From: Candidatus Bipolaricaulota bacterium
GTDB lineage: Bacteria; Bipolaricaulota; Bipolaricaulia; Bipolaricaulales; Bipolaricaulaceae
Length of the DNA: 64,000 bases
Assembly (NCBI GenBank): GCA_014360985.1
Contig: JACIWK010000006.1
Location: 1-64,000 of the forward strand
Direction of reading: 5' to 3'
This document shows, in pieces, positions 8,439-17,264 of this stretch; the first letter of the stretch is position 1; each line of letters starts with the position of its first letter. The position numbers and the translations under genes are program-made. A model generated the notes under the pieces. The model was not told where the DNA came from, ran no database searches, and saw only the letters and a program-made list of their open reading frames with translations.

Positions 8439-8911
8439 AGGTCCCTCAGCTTTCGGAGGAGGAGGGCCAGCGCGGCTTCGCTCGCTGTCCAGCGGATCTC
8501 GCGACGGGATCCGTGGAACCGGTGCTCTTCCACCTCCACCCCTTCCGGGGAGGACAGGGCGATGTAGACGAGACCCACGGGCTTGGCAGCCGTCCCGCCG
8601 CTCGGCCCGGCGATGCCGGTCGTGGCGAGGGCGAAGTCAGCGTGCAAGCGAACCTGCGCCCCTTCCGCCATCGCTTGGGCACACAGGGCCGATACGGCTC
8701 CGTGTGCAGCGAGGATCGCGCGGGGGACCCCGAGAAGCTGCTCCTTGACGTCGTTGCTGTAGGCGACGATCCCCCCGCGGAAGTACGCCGACGCCCCGGG
8801 GACATCGGTGATCCGTTGGGCGAGGAGCCCCCCCGTGCACGATTCGGCCACAGCGAGGGTCCTTCCGTGATGCATGAGCAGCCGACCGACCTCGCTTTCG
8901 TTCATGGACAT
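8435..8911 (-). CDS. pncC: Nicotinamide-nucleotide amidase (CinA C-terminal domain)
   Basis: A 158-residue stand-alone CinA C-terminal domain. It has the motif AESCTGGLLAQRITDVPGAS at its N-terminal half, the YSNDVKEQLLGV segment and TTGIAGPSGGT, the residues that define NMN deamidases. The enzyme removes the amide of nicotinamide mononucleotide to give nicotinate mononucleotide, recycling a by-product of NAD use. The neighbour upstream on the same strand is a sirtuin, which consumes NAD and releases nicotinamide, so pairing the two makes metabolic sense. Starts directly after the sirtuin stop. Confidence 0.9.
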   Translation of the reverse strand: MSMNESEVGRLLMHHGRTLAVAESCTGGLLAQRITDVPGASAYFRGGIVAYSNDVKEQLLGVPRAILAAHGAVSALCAQAMAEGAQVRLHADFALATTGIAGPSGGTAAKPVGLVYIALSSPEGVEVEEHRFHGSRREIRWTASEAALALLLRKLRDL

Positions 8912-9658
8912 TCACTCCAACGCGGTCTCTAACGCACGCGCAATCTCGACGAGCTCGCCCCGCAGGACCACGTCCGCGCGATCATCGTAGGGGGTGGGGT
9001 CCCGGTTGGCAATGATCAGCGTCGCCCCGAGAGAGGACGCGCGGGGCACGAGCCCTGCCACCGGCCACACGGTGAGGGATGTGCCGAGCACGAACAGGAG
9101 GTCGGCCTCGGCCGTCGCCTCCCACGCCCGGCCAAAATCCGGGTGCAGGTCCTCGCCGAACAGCACCACCTCCGGCTTGATGAGCCCCCCGCACGCGCAG
9201 CGCGCGACGCCGTGGATCTCCGTGTGGTGGATGATCTCTTCCATGGGGTAGGTGCCCCGACAGAGGAGGCATGTGCCTGATCGCACATGTCCGTGGACTT
9301 CGAACACCGTCCGGGAACCGGCCTTCCGGTGGAGGCCGTCCACGTTCTGGGTGATCACCCCCTGGAGGCGGCCCTCGCGTTCCAGCCGGGCCAGCAGGGC
9401 ATGGACCGCGTTCGGCTGCGCCCGCTCCATGTGGCGAAAGCGCCACATCCAGAACGAGTAGAACGCCTCGGGGTTGCGGCGGAAGCCGGCGAGGGAGGAG
9501 ACCTCCTCCGGGTCGGCAAGGTCCCATAGTCCGCCTGGGGAGCGGAAGTCAGGGATCCCGGAGGGGGTGCTGACCCCGGCTCCGGTGAGGGCCCACGCGG
9601 CGCGGGCCTGGGCGAGGAGCCGCGCCGCCCGCTTGATCGCGTGGCGTTGCACCGTCAT
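8912..9658 (-). CDS. cobB: NAD-dependent protein deacylase, Sir2 family
   Basis: A 248-residue sirtuin, which removes acyl groups from protein lysines using NAD. It shows GAGVSTPSGIPDFR (NAD-binding), TQNVDGLHRKAG, the catalytic His in EVHGH, a four-Cys zinc site (CLLC near the centre and CACGG), and the GTSLTVWPVA loop. Length is typical. I chose ATG 9658; the frame stays open far upstream through the opposite-strand yebC gene, but that is a by-product of high GC. The next gene on the strand is a nicotinamide-nucleotide amidase. Confidence 0.93.
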   Translation of the reverse strand: MTVQRHAIKRAARLLAQARAAWALTGAGVSTPSGIPDFRSPGGLWDLADPEEVSSLAGFRRNPEAFYSFWMWRFRHMERAQPNAVHALLARLEREGRLQGVITQNVDGLHRKAGSRTVFEVHGHVRSGTCLLCRGTYPMEEIIHHTEIHGVARCACGGLIKPEVVLFGEDLHPDFGRAWEATAEADLLFVLGTSLTVWPVAGLVPRASSLGATLIIANRDPTPYDDRADVVLRGELVEIARALETALE

Positions 9659-9704
9659 CCCCGCGAGTCTCCTTCCCGATCGGGGTTCGCGCAACCGGAA
9701 GCGC

Positions 9705-9733
9705 TTGCCCGATCCGCGTTCGTTCACTATCAT
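9705..9733 (+). promoter_or_regulatory. Sigma-70-type promoter for yebC and the fatty-acid operon
   Basis: TTGCCC at 9705-9710 and TATCAT at 9728-9733 with a 17-bp spacer. It is the only good promoter match seen upstream of the long run of same-strand genes from yebC to accC. The leader then forms a 6-bp hairpin, CCCCTC-TAC-GAGGGG, whose 3' arm overlaps the ribosome-binding site of yebC. Confidence 0.55.
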
Positions 9734-9757
9734 TCTCCCCTCTACGAGGGGGGAACG

Positions 9758-10513
9758 ATGGCCGGTCATTCCAAGTGGGCGAACATCAAGCACCGCAAGG
9801 GGGCTCAGGACAAGAAGCGCTCCAGCCTCTTCTCCCGCCTCACCCGGGAGATCATCGTCTGCGCCCGGCAGGATCCCAACCCGGAGACGAACGTCACGCT
9901 CGCGGCGGCGATCGAGCGGGCCAAGGCGGCGAACATGCCCAAGGACAACATCGAGCGGGCGATCAAGAAGGGAGCAGGGAACGTCGATGGAGTCCAGTAC
10001 TCCGAGGTCATCTACGAGGGCTATGGCCCGGGTGGGGTGGCGATCTTCCTCCGTGCGCTCACCGATAACCGAAACCGCACCGCCGCCGCGGTGCGGCACA
10101 TCTTCGAGGCCCATGGGGGGAGCTTGGGTGGCGAGGGGAGTGTGGCCTGGCAGTTCGAGCGCCGCGGGGTGATCGAAGTGGGGGGGATCCCCCCTGAGAC
10201 CGATCGGGAAGCCCTCGTCCTCATGGCGGCGGAGGCCGGAGCCGATGACTTCGTCGACGAAGACGGAACCCTCACGTTCTATACCCCAGCGGGGTCCGTG
10301 GCCGCGGTGCGCGATGCCCTGACGGAGCACGGGGTCGAGGTGGCCCGGGCGGAGATCGCGTTCGTCCCCAAGTCCACGGTGCGGGTGGAGGGGAAGGACG
10401 CGGAGAGGCTCCTCAAGCTCGTGGATGCTCTTGACGAGGAGGAGGACGTCCAGGAGGTCGTGGCGAACTTCGACATCCCGGACGAAGTGCTCGCGCAGGT
10501 TGAAGGAGGGTAG
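9758..10513 (+). CDS. yebC: YebC/PmpR-family regulatory protein
   Basis: A 251-residue protein beginning MAGHSKWANIKHRKGAQDKK, the invariant start of the YebC/TACO1 family. Three domains are visible: the N-terminal helical domain, then YEGYGPGGVAIFL, and the C-terminal domain with EEDVQEVVANFDI. YebC proteins have been described as transcriptional regulators and as factors that help ribosomes through poly-proline stretches. The preceding hairpin partly hides its GAGGGGGG ribosome-binding site. A small membrane protein gene starts at the next base after its stop. Confidence 0.95.
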   Translation: MAGHSKWANIKHRKGAQDKKRSSLFSRLTREIIVCARQDPNPETNVTLAAAIERAKAANMPKDNIERAIKKGAGNVDGVQYSEVIYEGYGPGGVAIFLRALTDNRNRTAAAVRHIFEAHGGSLGGEGSVAWQFERRGVIEVGGIPPETDREALVLMAAEAGADDFVDEDGTLTFYTPAGSVAAVRDALTEHGVEVARAEIAFVPKSTVRVEGKDAERLLKLVDALDEEEDVQEVVANFDIPDEVLAQVEGG

Positions 10514-10876
10514 ATGAAGATCGTTGTGGCGGCGCTGGCGGCGGTGGTCGGGCTCAGCATGGGGGGATGGGCACAACGCGAGCCCAATCCCATCCCGCTC
10601 ATTCATGGGATCGCCTCGTTCGCGATCCCTGGCCTTGGGCAGTACCTGAACGCGGAGTACAACAAGGCTCTCGTTCACTTCGCGGTCGATGTGGCGTTGA
10701 TCGTCGGAGGGGGATATCTGGCCTCGATGTTGCCCCACCCGGGCTTCTCCCTGTATTGGGGCGTGGGGCTCGTCCACACCCTGTGGGCGCTCTATTCCGG
10801 TTGGGACGCGTACACGGTCGCCCTGCGCCGGGAGGGGCTGACGCTCTCCCCCGGTGGGTTCGCTCTCAGGTTCTAG
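10514..10876 (+). CDS. Small membrane protein with PGLGQ motif (DUF5683-like)
   Basis: A 120-residue protein with a signal peptide or signal anchor (residues 1-20, cleavage likely after GWAQ). It also has the segment FAIPGLGQYLNAEYNKAL and two hydrophobic helices after it. The PGLGQ-N-x-Y/F arrangement is shared by TM2 and DUF5683 proteins, small membrane proteins of unknown role. It begins at the base after the yebC stop, so it is surely co-transcribed with it. A 118-bp gap then separates it from fabZ. Confidence 0.6.
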   Translation: MKIVVAALAAVVGLSMGGWAQREPNPIPLIHGIASFAIPGLGQYLNAEYNKALVHFAVDVALIVGGGYLASMLPHPGFSLYWGVGLVHTLWALYSGWDAYTVALRREGLTLSPGGFALRF

Positions 10877-10994
10877 CCCGAGGCTGGACTTCGCATGCCC
10901 GTGGTGCGTCCGCATTTTGCGCGTTCCACGCCCGTGGCTTCGAAGCAAGTTGGCCTTCCGCTGGGTCCACCACACACCGCTTGGGGCGCCGGTG

Positions 10995-11429
10995 ATGGGT
11001 GAGAAGGGCATCGCCTACATCCAGGGGTTGATCCCCAATCGCTATCCCCTGCTGTTGATCGATCGGGTGCTGGAGGAAGGCGAGGGGTGGGTGAAGGTCC
11101 TGAAGAACGTGACCATCGATGAGCCCTTCTTCGTCGGGCACTTCCCTGGCCAACCGGTGATGCCGGGGTGCCTGATCCTGGAGGGGATGGCCCAGGCAGC
11201 GGGAGTCCTCGTTGCCCGGTCGCTCCCCAAGACGGGCACCGGGTACCTGGTGGGGGTGGACCGGGCGCGGTTCCGCCGCCCCGTCGTCCCCGGAGACCAG
11301 CTCATCTATGAGGCGCGACTGGTCAAGGCCCGCGCTGGGTTCTACCACGTCGAGGTCGCGGCGACCGTCCACGGGGAGCGGGTCGCCGACGCAACGATCG
11401 CCGTCGCGTGGCGGGCGGGGGCGGGCTGA
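10995..11429 (+). CDS. fabZ: 3-hydroxyacyl-ACP dehydratase
   Basis: FabZ removes water from 3-hydroxyacyl-ACP to give trans-2-enoyl-ACP in each elongation cycle. The 144-residue hotdog-fold protein has the active-site segment PFFVGHFPGQPVMPGCLILEGMAQ, with the catalytic His in GHFP and Glu in LEGMAQ. Start ATG 10995 gives the usual family length; the frame runs further upstream without a plausible ribosome-binding site. It opens the run of ten fatty-acid genes. Confidence 0.95.
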   Translation: MGEKGIAYIQGLIPNRYPLLLIDRVLEEGEGWVKVLKNVTIDEPFFVGHFPGQPVMPGCLILEGMAQAAGVLVARSLPKTGTGYLVGVDRARFRRPVVPGDQLIYEARLVKARAGFYHVEVAATVHGERVADATIAVAWRAGAG

Positions 11430-11491
11430 CCCCCTGGAGCGCCGGCCTCCCCAACGTGCCCGCGGCGGGGGGAGCCTCCCAGGAAACCACG

Positions 11492-12430
11492 ATGCGAACC
11501 GCCGCCATCTTCCCCGGCCAGGGTTCCCAATACCCAGGGATGGGGCACCGCCTCGGCCCGCGCTCTGCCGCCCTGAGGGAGGTCCTCGATGCGGCATCGG
11601 AGGTGGTGGGGGAGGATCTTTGGGTGCTGTGTACGCAGGGGGGTGAGGAGGCACTGACCGATACCCGCCGCTCGCAACCCGCGATCTTCGCCGTAAGCTA
11701 CGCCATGTTCCGCGCCCTCGCCGATCACGGCTGGCAGCCCGACTGCGTGGCTGGGCACAGCCTGGGCGAGTTCACGGCCGCAGTGGCCGCGGGGGCGCTG
11801 GCGTTCTCCGACGGCCTGCGGGCGGTGGCGGAGCGGGGGAGGGTCATGGCCCAGGCTGCGGTGCAGAACCCCGGGACGATGCTGGCCCTCCTCGGTGTCC
11901 GCCGCGAGGAGCTCTCCCAGGCCCTCGCTGGCCTGAGGCGGCGGGGGATCATCGCCCCCGCCAACTACAACTGCCCGGGGCAGGTGGTCGTGGCACTGGA
12001 GAGGAGCTTGCTTGAACAAGCGAAGCGCGCGCTTGCTCCCCTCGCGAAGCGGGTGATCGAACTGCCGGTGAGTGGGGGGTTCCACTCCCCGCTCATGGAG
12101 GAGGCCCAGAGGGAGTTCGCCCGCTTTCTGGCCCAGGTTCCGATCCACAGGCCCCACGTTCCGATCCTGCTCAACGTTCGCCTTGCTGTATCCTACGATC
12201 CGACCGAGATCCGGGATGGACTGGTGGCCCAGATGACGGCCCCGGTTCAGTGGGAGGAAGCGGTCCGGCGCATGACCGCGCTCGGGGTGGAGGCGTTCGT
12301 GGAGGTGGGGCCGAAGGATGTCCTCACCGGCCTCGTCCGGCGGATCGCGCCCCAGTGCCGAGCACTGGCGACCGACGGACGGGATCTTCAAGAGCTCATG
12401 TCCGAGCTGGGGAGGGAGGATGGAAGTTAG
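11492..12430 (+). CDS. fabD: Malonyl-CoA:ACP transacylase
   Basis: FabD loads malonyl groups onto acyl carrier protein. The 312-residue enzyme has the N-terminal FPGQGSQYPGMG, the nucleophile Ser in GHSLGEF (residues about 91-97), and the C-terminal substrate His region GGFHSPLM. Start ATG 11492 is directly before the family N-terminus. The stop overlaps the fabG start by 11 bp. Confidence 0.95.
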   Translation: MRTAAIFPGQGSQYPGMGHRLGPRSAALREVLDAASEVVGEDLWVLCTQGGEEALTDTRRSQPAIFAVSYAMFRALADHGWQPDCVAGHSLGEFTAAVAAGALAFSDGLRAVAERGRVMAQAAVQNPGTMLALLGVRREELSQALAGLRRRGIIAPANYNCPGQVVVALERSLLEQAKRALAPLAKRVIELPVSGGFHSPLMEEAQREFARFLAQVPIHRPHVPILLNVRLAVSYDPTEIRDGLVAQMTAPVQWEEAVRRMTALGVEAFVEVGPKDVLTGLVRRIAPQCRALATDGRDLQELMSELGREDGS

Positions 12431-13163
12431 GGACAAGGTGGCAGTGGTCACGGGGGGGAGCCGGGGGATCGGGCGAGCGATCTGCGAGCGGCTGGCTTGG
12501 GGAGGGGCGAAGGTTGCGTTCTGCGGGCGGGATGCGGAGCGGGGGCGGGCGGTTGCCGACGCGCTGACGAACGCCGGCGCGGAGGCCCTGTTTGTCCCCG
12601 CTGACGTGGGCCACCCCGATGAGGCGGCGACCTTCCTCGATGCCGTCTTGAAAAACTACGGGCGCGTTGACATCCTGGTGAACAACGCCGGCGTCACCCG
12701 GGACGCGCTTCTCGTGAGGATGTCGGCCCAAGACTGGGAGGAGGTGGTTCGCGTCAACCTCACGGGGGCGTTCCATGTCACCCGCGCCGCGGCGCGGGCG
12801 CTCCTCCGTCGCGGAGGGGGAGCGATCGTCAACGTTTCCTCCGTGACCGGGCTGGTCGGTAACGCTGGCCAGGCGAACTACTCCGCGGCCAAGGCCGGAC
12901 TGGTGGGGTTCACGAAGGCCCTCGCCAAGGAGTTCGCTCCACGGGGGGTGCGCGTGAACGCGGTCTGTCCTGGGTTCATCGACACGGAAATGACCGCTGG
13001 CCTCCCCCCCGAGATCCGCGCCCAGTTCCTGTCCCGGATCCCGCTCCGGAGGGCCGGGACAGCCCAGGAGGTGGCGGAGGTGGTGGTGTTCCTCTGTTCG
13101 GATGCCGCATCCTACATCACCGGTCACGTGGTCGTGGTCGACGGCGGGCTCACTTGCTCCTAG
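12420..13163 (+). CDS. fabG: 3-oxoacyl-ACP reductase
   Basis: FabG is the NADPH-dependent ketoreductase of fatty-acid elongation. The 247-residue short-chain dehydrogenase has TGGSRGIGRA for the cofactor, NNAGVTRD, the Ser in NVSSVTG, and the Tyr-x-x-x-Lys pair in YSAAKAGLVGF, plus the FabG-typical CPGFIDTEMT. It starts inside the end of fabD and is followed 11 bp later by fabF. An acpP gene is usually found here but is absent. Confidence 0.95.
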   Translation: MEVRDKVAVVTGGSRGIGRAICERLAWGGAKVAFCGRDAERGRAVADALTNAGAEALFVPADVGHPDEAATFLDAVLKNYGRVDILVNNAGVTRDALLVRMSAQDWEEVVRVNLTGAFHVTRAAARALLRRGGGAIVNVSSVTGLVGNAGQANYSAAKAGLVGFTKALAKEFAPRGVRVNAVCPGFIDTEMTAGLPPEIRAQFLSRIPLRRAGTAQEVAEVVVFLCSDAASYITGHVVVVDGGLTCS

Positions 13164-13174
13164 GGGCGATCGGA

Positions 13175-14443
13175 ATGGAGCAGCACAGGGTCGTCGTGAC
13201 GGGGATGGGCGTCGTGTCCCCGATCGGGATCGGCGTGGGGACGTTCTGGGACGCGGTCCAAAACGGCATCTCCGGGACGAAGAGGGTCGACGAGAGGATC
13301 GATCTTGCGGGGATCCCCTGCAAGATCGGGGCTCCGGTGGAGGACTTCGCCCCCGATGTGGTGCGGGAGATGGGGAGGAACCCTCGCAAACTGGATCGGG
13401 CGGCCCAGATGACCCTCGTTGCCGCGCGGGAGGCCCTCGCCGATGCGGGACTGGCGTTGGACCGCGTGGATCTGGACCGGGTCGGGGTGATCGTGGGCAC
13501 GGGGATCGGGGGGATCCAGAGCCTGGCGGAGAACCATGAGATCTTCCTCCGTCAGGGGCCGGATCGGGTCAGCCCGCGCTTCATCAGCCAGCTCATGCCG
13601 AACAGCCTCGCCGCGGAGATCGCGCTCACCTTCGGGTTCAGGGGGATCAACTTCGGGGTGGTGACCGCCTGCGCCAGCGCCAATCACGCGATCGGCCTCG
13701 CGGGGGAGCTCCTGCGGGGGGGGTTCGCCGACATCGTTCTCGCCGGGGGAGGCGAGGCGGCGATGATCCCCGTGACCTACGCGGGGTTCGCGCGGGCCGG
13801 CGCTCTCTCCCAGAGGAACGACGAGCCGGAGCGGGCATCCCGTCCCTTCGACCGGGACAGGGATGGGTTCGTCCTCGGGGAGGGGGCGGGGATCCTCGTC
13901 CTGGAGACCGTTGCCCACGCGCGCGCACGAGGGGCACGGGCCCGTGCCGAACTCCTCGGGTTCGGAATGACCGACGACGCCCACCACATCACCGCCCCCG
14001 ATCCCGAGGGCCGTGGGGCGCAGGACGCGATGGCGCGCGCCCTCCGTCAGGCGGGGGTCTCCCCCCCCGAGGTGGACTACATCAACGCCCATGGCACCTC
14101 GACCCCGCTCAACGACAGGATCGAGACGTTGGCGATCAAGGCCCTGTTCGGTGACCATGCCCACCGCCTCTCGATCAGCTCCACCAAGTCCCAGACCGGC
14201 CACCTCCTCGGTGCGGCGGCGGCCGTGGAGGCGGTGGCGACGATCCTGGCCATCGAGGAGGACCTCGTTCCCCCGACGATCAACTGCGACCATCCCGATC
14301 CCGACTGCGACCTGGACTTCACCCCCCATCGGCCGGTGCCGAGGAGGGTGAACATCGCCCTCTCGAATGCGTTCGGGTTCGGAGGGCATAACGCGGTCCT
14401 CGTGCTCGGCAAGGCGAGAGAGGGGAGGGTCACCGATGGCTGA
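13175..14443 (+). CDS. fabF: 3-oxoacyl-ACP synthase II
   Basis: FabF condenses malonyl-ACP with acyl-ACP. The 422-residue thiolase-fold enzyme has its catalytic Cys in VVTACASANHAIG, and two His residues in NAHGTSTPLND and SQTGHLLGAAAAVEA, the Cys-His-His triad of KAS I/II enzymes. Start ATG 13175 gives EQHRVVVTGMGVVSPIG, the normal N-terminus. The stop overlaps fabH by 8 bp. Confidence 0.95.
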   Translation: MEQHRVVVTGMGVVSPIGIGVGTFWDAVQNGISGTKRVDERIDLAGIPCKIGAPVEDFAPDVVREMGRNPRKLDRAAQMTLVAAREALADAGLALDRVDLDRVGVIVGTGIGGIQSLAENHEIFLRQGPDRVSPRFISQLMPNSLAAEIALTFGFRGINFGVVTACASANHAIGLAGELLRGGFADIVLAGGGEAAMIPVTYAGFARAGALSQRNDEPERASRPFDRDRDGFVLGEGAGILVLETVAHARARGARARAELLGFGMTDDAHHITAPDPEGRGAQDAMARALRQAGVSPPEVDYINAHGTSTPLNDRIETLAIKALFGDHAHRLSISSTKSQTGHLLGAAAAVEAVATILAIEEDLVPPTINCDHPDPDCDLDFTPHRPVPRRVNIALSNAFGFGGHNAVLVLGKAREGRVTDG

Positions 14444-15434
14444 ACGGGCGGGGATCATCGGGGTGGGGGCTTCTGTTCCGGAAAGGGTCCTCACCAACCA
14501 TGACCTGGAGCAGATGGTCCTCACCTCGGATGAATGGATCACCCAGCGGACAGGGATCAAGGAGAGGAGGATCTTGAGGGAAGGGGAAGATCCGGCCCGC
14601 CTGGGGATCGAGGCGGCGGGGATGGCTCTTGCTTCCGCCGGGATCCGGCCGGAGGAGGTCGAGCTGGTGATCACCTCCTCCAACGTCCAGATCATGCCGG
14701 TCCCTGGCTCCTCCCCGTTCATCATCGAGGGGCTGAGGGATCGGAAGGGGACGACGGACCGGCATGTCCCGTTCTTCGACCTCGTCGCCGGATGCACGGG
14801 CTTCATCTATGCCTTGGAAGTAGCGCGGTGCATGTTCGGTGGCGGCTACCGGCACATCCTCGTCGTTGGATTGGAGAGCCTGTCGCGCTTCACCAATTGG
14901 CAAGAGCGAGAGACCTGCGTTCTGTTCGGTGACGGGGCGGGGGCGGTCGTGGTCGGGCCGGTGGAGGGGGGGCGGGGGATCCTGGCCTCTCACATCGCTG
15001 CCGACAGCACCCAATGGGCCCTGCTGAGGGTCGAGGCGGGGGGGACGAGGACCCCGGCCACGGCGGAAACCGTGGCGGCCGGACAGCACTTCCTCAGGAT
15101 GGAAGGACGGGGGGTGTTCGAAGAGGCGGTGAAGATGATGGAACGGGCCACCCTGCTCGCCCTGGAGCAGGCGCAGCTCAGCAAGGAGGAGGTGGCGTGG
15201 TTCGTTCCTCATCAGGCGAACTTGCGGATCATCAAGGCGTTCGCCGCACGGCTCCATCTTCCCTGGACCAAAGTCCTGGTGAATATCGATAGGTACGGCA
15301 ATACCTCCACGGCGTCCATTCCCCTTGCGCTCGCGGAGGCAGCGCAGGACAATCGGCTCCGCAAGGGAGATCTGGTCGTGCTGGTGGGCTTCGGAGCCGG
15401 AGTTACCTACGGCGCTACTGTTATCCGGTGGTGA
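14436..15434 (+). CDS. fabH: 3-oxoacyl-ACP synthase III
   Basis: FabH starts fatty-acid synthesis by condensing acyl-CoA with malonyl-ACP. The 332-residue protein has the Cys-His-Asn triad: Cys in VAGCTGFIYALE, His in VPHQANLRI and Asn in YGNTSTASIPLAL. The acyl-CoA preference (acetyl or branched) cannot be deduced by eye. It starts inside the end of fabF. In this operon fabH follows fabF, whereas many bacteria place fabH first. Confidence 0.95.
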   Translation: MAERAGIIGVGASVPERVLTNHDLEQMVLTSDEWITQRTGIKERRILREGEDPARLGIEAAGMALASAGIRPEEVELVITSSNVQIMPVPGSSPFIIEGLRDRKGTTDRHVPFFDLVAGCTGFIYALEVARCMFGGGYRHILVVGLESLSRFTNWQERETCVLFGDGAGAVVVGPVEGGRGILASHIAADSTQWALLRVEAGGTRTPATAETVAAGQHFLRMEGRGVFEEAVKMMERATLLALEQAQLSKEEVAWFVPHQANLRIIKAFAARLHLPWTKVLVNIDRYGNTSTASIPLALAEAAQDNRLRKGDLVVLVGFGAGVTYGATVIRW

Positions 15435-15441
15435 ATGCACG

Positions 15442-16299
15442 GTGAAGGTGTCCTGGTTTCGCCGACAGCAGTACGTGCAGGTCAGACTGGACCAGAAGGG
15501 AGAAGAGGGGGCCCTGTGGGTCAAGTGCGCCGGTTGTGGGGACTTGGTCTTTCGGGAACGGGTTCGGGAGAATCAGGGGATCTGTCCCCGTTGCGGGGCG
15601 TACTTCTTCCTCACTGCCCAGGAGAGGATCGCGCTGCTCGTCGATGAGAACTCGTTCCAGGATGTGTCGAAACCGATCGTGGCCGCTGACCCATTGGGGT
15701 TCGTCGATCGCCAGCCGTACGTGGGGCGCCTCAAGGAGGCTCAACAGAAGACGGGCCTTCGTAACGAAACTGTGGTGGGCCGCGCTCGGCTGGGGGGCCA
15801 CCCCGTGATCTTGGCGGTGACGGACTTCCGTTTCATCGGGGGGAGCATGGGTTCGGTGATGGGGGAGCAACTCGCTCATGCTGTGGGCATGGCCGCTCAT
15901 GAGCTGTGGCCGTTCATCCTGGTCACCTCGACGGGGGGGGCTCGGATGCAGGAAGGGATCTTCTCTCTGATGCAGATGGTCAAGACCGTGACCGCTCGCC
16001 GAGAACTGGAACGGGTTGGGGTTCCCTTCATCTCGGTGATGACCTACCCCACCACCGGCGGAGTCCTGGCCTCCATCGCGAGCCTCGGGGACATCACCAT
16101 CGCCGAAAAGGGGGCCCTGATCGGGTTCGCGGGGAGAAGGGTCATCGAGCAGACCACGGGGGAGAAGCTTCCGGCCGAGTTTCAGACGGCGGAGTTCGCC
16201 TTCGACCACGGGATGGTGGATCGGGTGGTGGAGCGCCGGGAGCTGCGGAGCGAGCTCGTGCGGGTCCTGGAGTTCTTCCCGGGGGGACGGGACCGATGA
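15442..16299 (+). CDS. accD: Acetyl-CoA carboxylase carboxyltransferase, beta subunit
   Basis: AccD pairs with AccA to move the carboxyl group from biotin to acetyl-CoA. The 285-residue protein has the N-terminal zinc ribbon (CAGC and CPRC, about 17 residues apart) and a crotonase-fold domain with TSTGGARMQEG and GGVLASIASLGD. I chose the GTG at 15442, 7 bp after the fabH stop, because it gives VKVSWFRR, the family's usual start; the frame is also open upstream inside fabH. The stop overlaps accA by ATGA. Confidence 0.95.
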   Translation: MKVSWFRRQQYVQVRLDQKGEEGALWVKCAGCGDLVFRERVRENQGICPRCGAYFFLTAQERIALLVDENSFQDVSKPIVAADPLGFVDRQPYVGRLKEAQQKTGLRNETVVGRARLGGHPVILAVTDFRFIGGSMGSVMGEQLAHAVGMAAHELWPFILVTSTGGARMQEGIFSLMQMVKTVTARRELERVGVPFISVMTYPTTGGVLASIASLGDITIAEKGALIGFAGRRVIEQTTGEKLPAEFQTAEFAFDHGMVDRVVERRELRSELVRVLEFFPGGRDR

Positions 16300-17258
16300 C
16301 GGTGGAGGACCTGATCGCCGAGCTGCAGGAGAAGCTCGCCGAGCTGAAGCGGGTGGCTCGCGAGAACGGGCGCGACCTCACCCCGGACATCGCCGAGTTG
16401 GAGCAGCGGGTCGCCCAGCTCTCCCAGGGGCGCGGTGCCTGGGACCAGGTGCAGCTCGCCCGTCATCCGTCGCGGCCGACGACGCTGGACTACCTCGACC
16501 TCCTGATGGATGGCTTCTACGAGCTCCATGGGGACAGGCTGGGCAGCGACGACAGCGCGATTGTGGGGGGGTTGGCGAAGTTCGCGGGGCGGACGGTGGT
16601 CGTGGTCGGCCATCAGAAGGGGAGGAACCTCGCCGAGAAGCGGGCTCGCCGTTCCGGAATGGCCGGGCCGGGGGGCTACCGGAAGGCGATGCGGATCATG
16701 CGGTTGGGGGAACGGTTCGGGTTCCCGATCATCACCCTCATCGACACCCCGGGAGCCTACCCAGGTGTCGCCGCGGAGGAGCACAACATCGGAGGGGCGA
16801 TCGCTGACTCCATCCACGCTATGCTCCGGTTGCGCACCCCCATTGTGGTGGCGGTGATCGGGGAAGGGGGGAGCGGAGGGGCGCTCGGGATCGGGGTTGG
16901 GGACCGGGTGCTCATGATGGAGAACGCTTACTATTCCGTGATCTCCCCGGAGGGCTGCGCGGCCATCCTGTGGGGGGATCGGAGCCGGGCTCCCGAGGCC
17001 GCGGCGGCGCTCCGCCTCACCGCCCACGACCTGTTGGACCTGGGGGTAATCGACGAGGTGGTGCGCGAGCCCCCTGGGGGGGCCCACACCGACCCCGAGG
17101 GGGCGGCGCGGAGCCTGGGGGAGGCCCTGCGCCGTCACCTGGACGAACTGAGGGGGATGGTGCCCGGGGAGCTCCCCGCCCTCCGGGGGAGCAAGTTCCG
17201 GGGGATGGGAATCTGCGAGGGAGCGGTTCCGGTGACGCACGAGCAGGGTGGGGAGTGA
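16296..17258 (+). CDS. accA: Acetyl-CoA carboxylase carboxyltransferase, alpha subunit
   Basis: AccA is the second half of the carboxyltransferase. The 320-residue protein begins with a coiled-coil-like helix (LIAELQEKLAELKRVA) and has the family's LDYLDLLMDGFYELHGDR, IDTPGAYPGVAAEEH and GEGGSGGALGIGVGDRVLM. The C-terminus (about residues 245-320) is more charged than usual. Start ATG 16296 overlaps the accD stop; fabI follows after 6 bp. Confidence 0.95.
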   Translation: MTVEDLIAELQEKLAELKRVARENGRDLTPDIAELEQRVAQLSQGRGAWDQVQLARHPSRPTTLDYLDLLMDGFYELHGDRLGSDDSAIVGGLAKFAGRTVVVVGHQKGRNLAEKRARRSGMAGPGGYRKAMRIMRLGERFGFPIITLIDTPGAYPGVAAEEHNIGGAIADSIHAMLRLRTPIVVAVIGEGGSGGALGIGVGDRVLMMENAYYSVISPEGCAAILWGDRSRAPEAAAALRLTAHDLLDLGVIDEVVREPPGGAHTDPEGAARSLGEALRRHLDELRGMVPGELPALRGSKFRGMGICEGAVPVTHEQGGE

Positions 17259-17264
17259 GGGCCG

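Noticed and set aside
9659..11011. A long upstream extension of the sirtuin frame through yebC and the next gene
   Set aside because: The sirtuin family begins at the ATG at 9658; the extension is antisense to well-identified genes.
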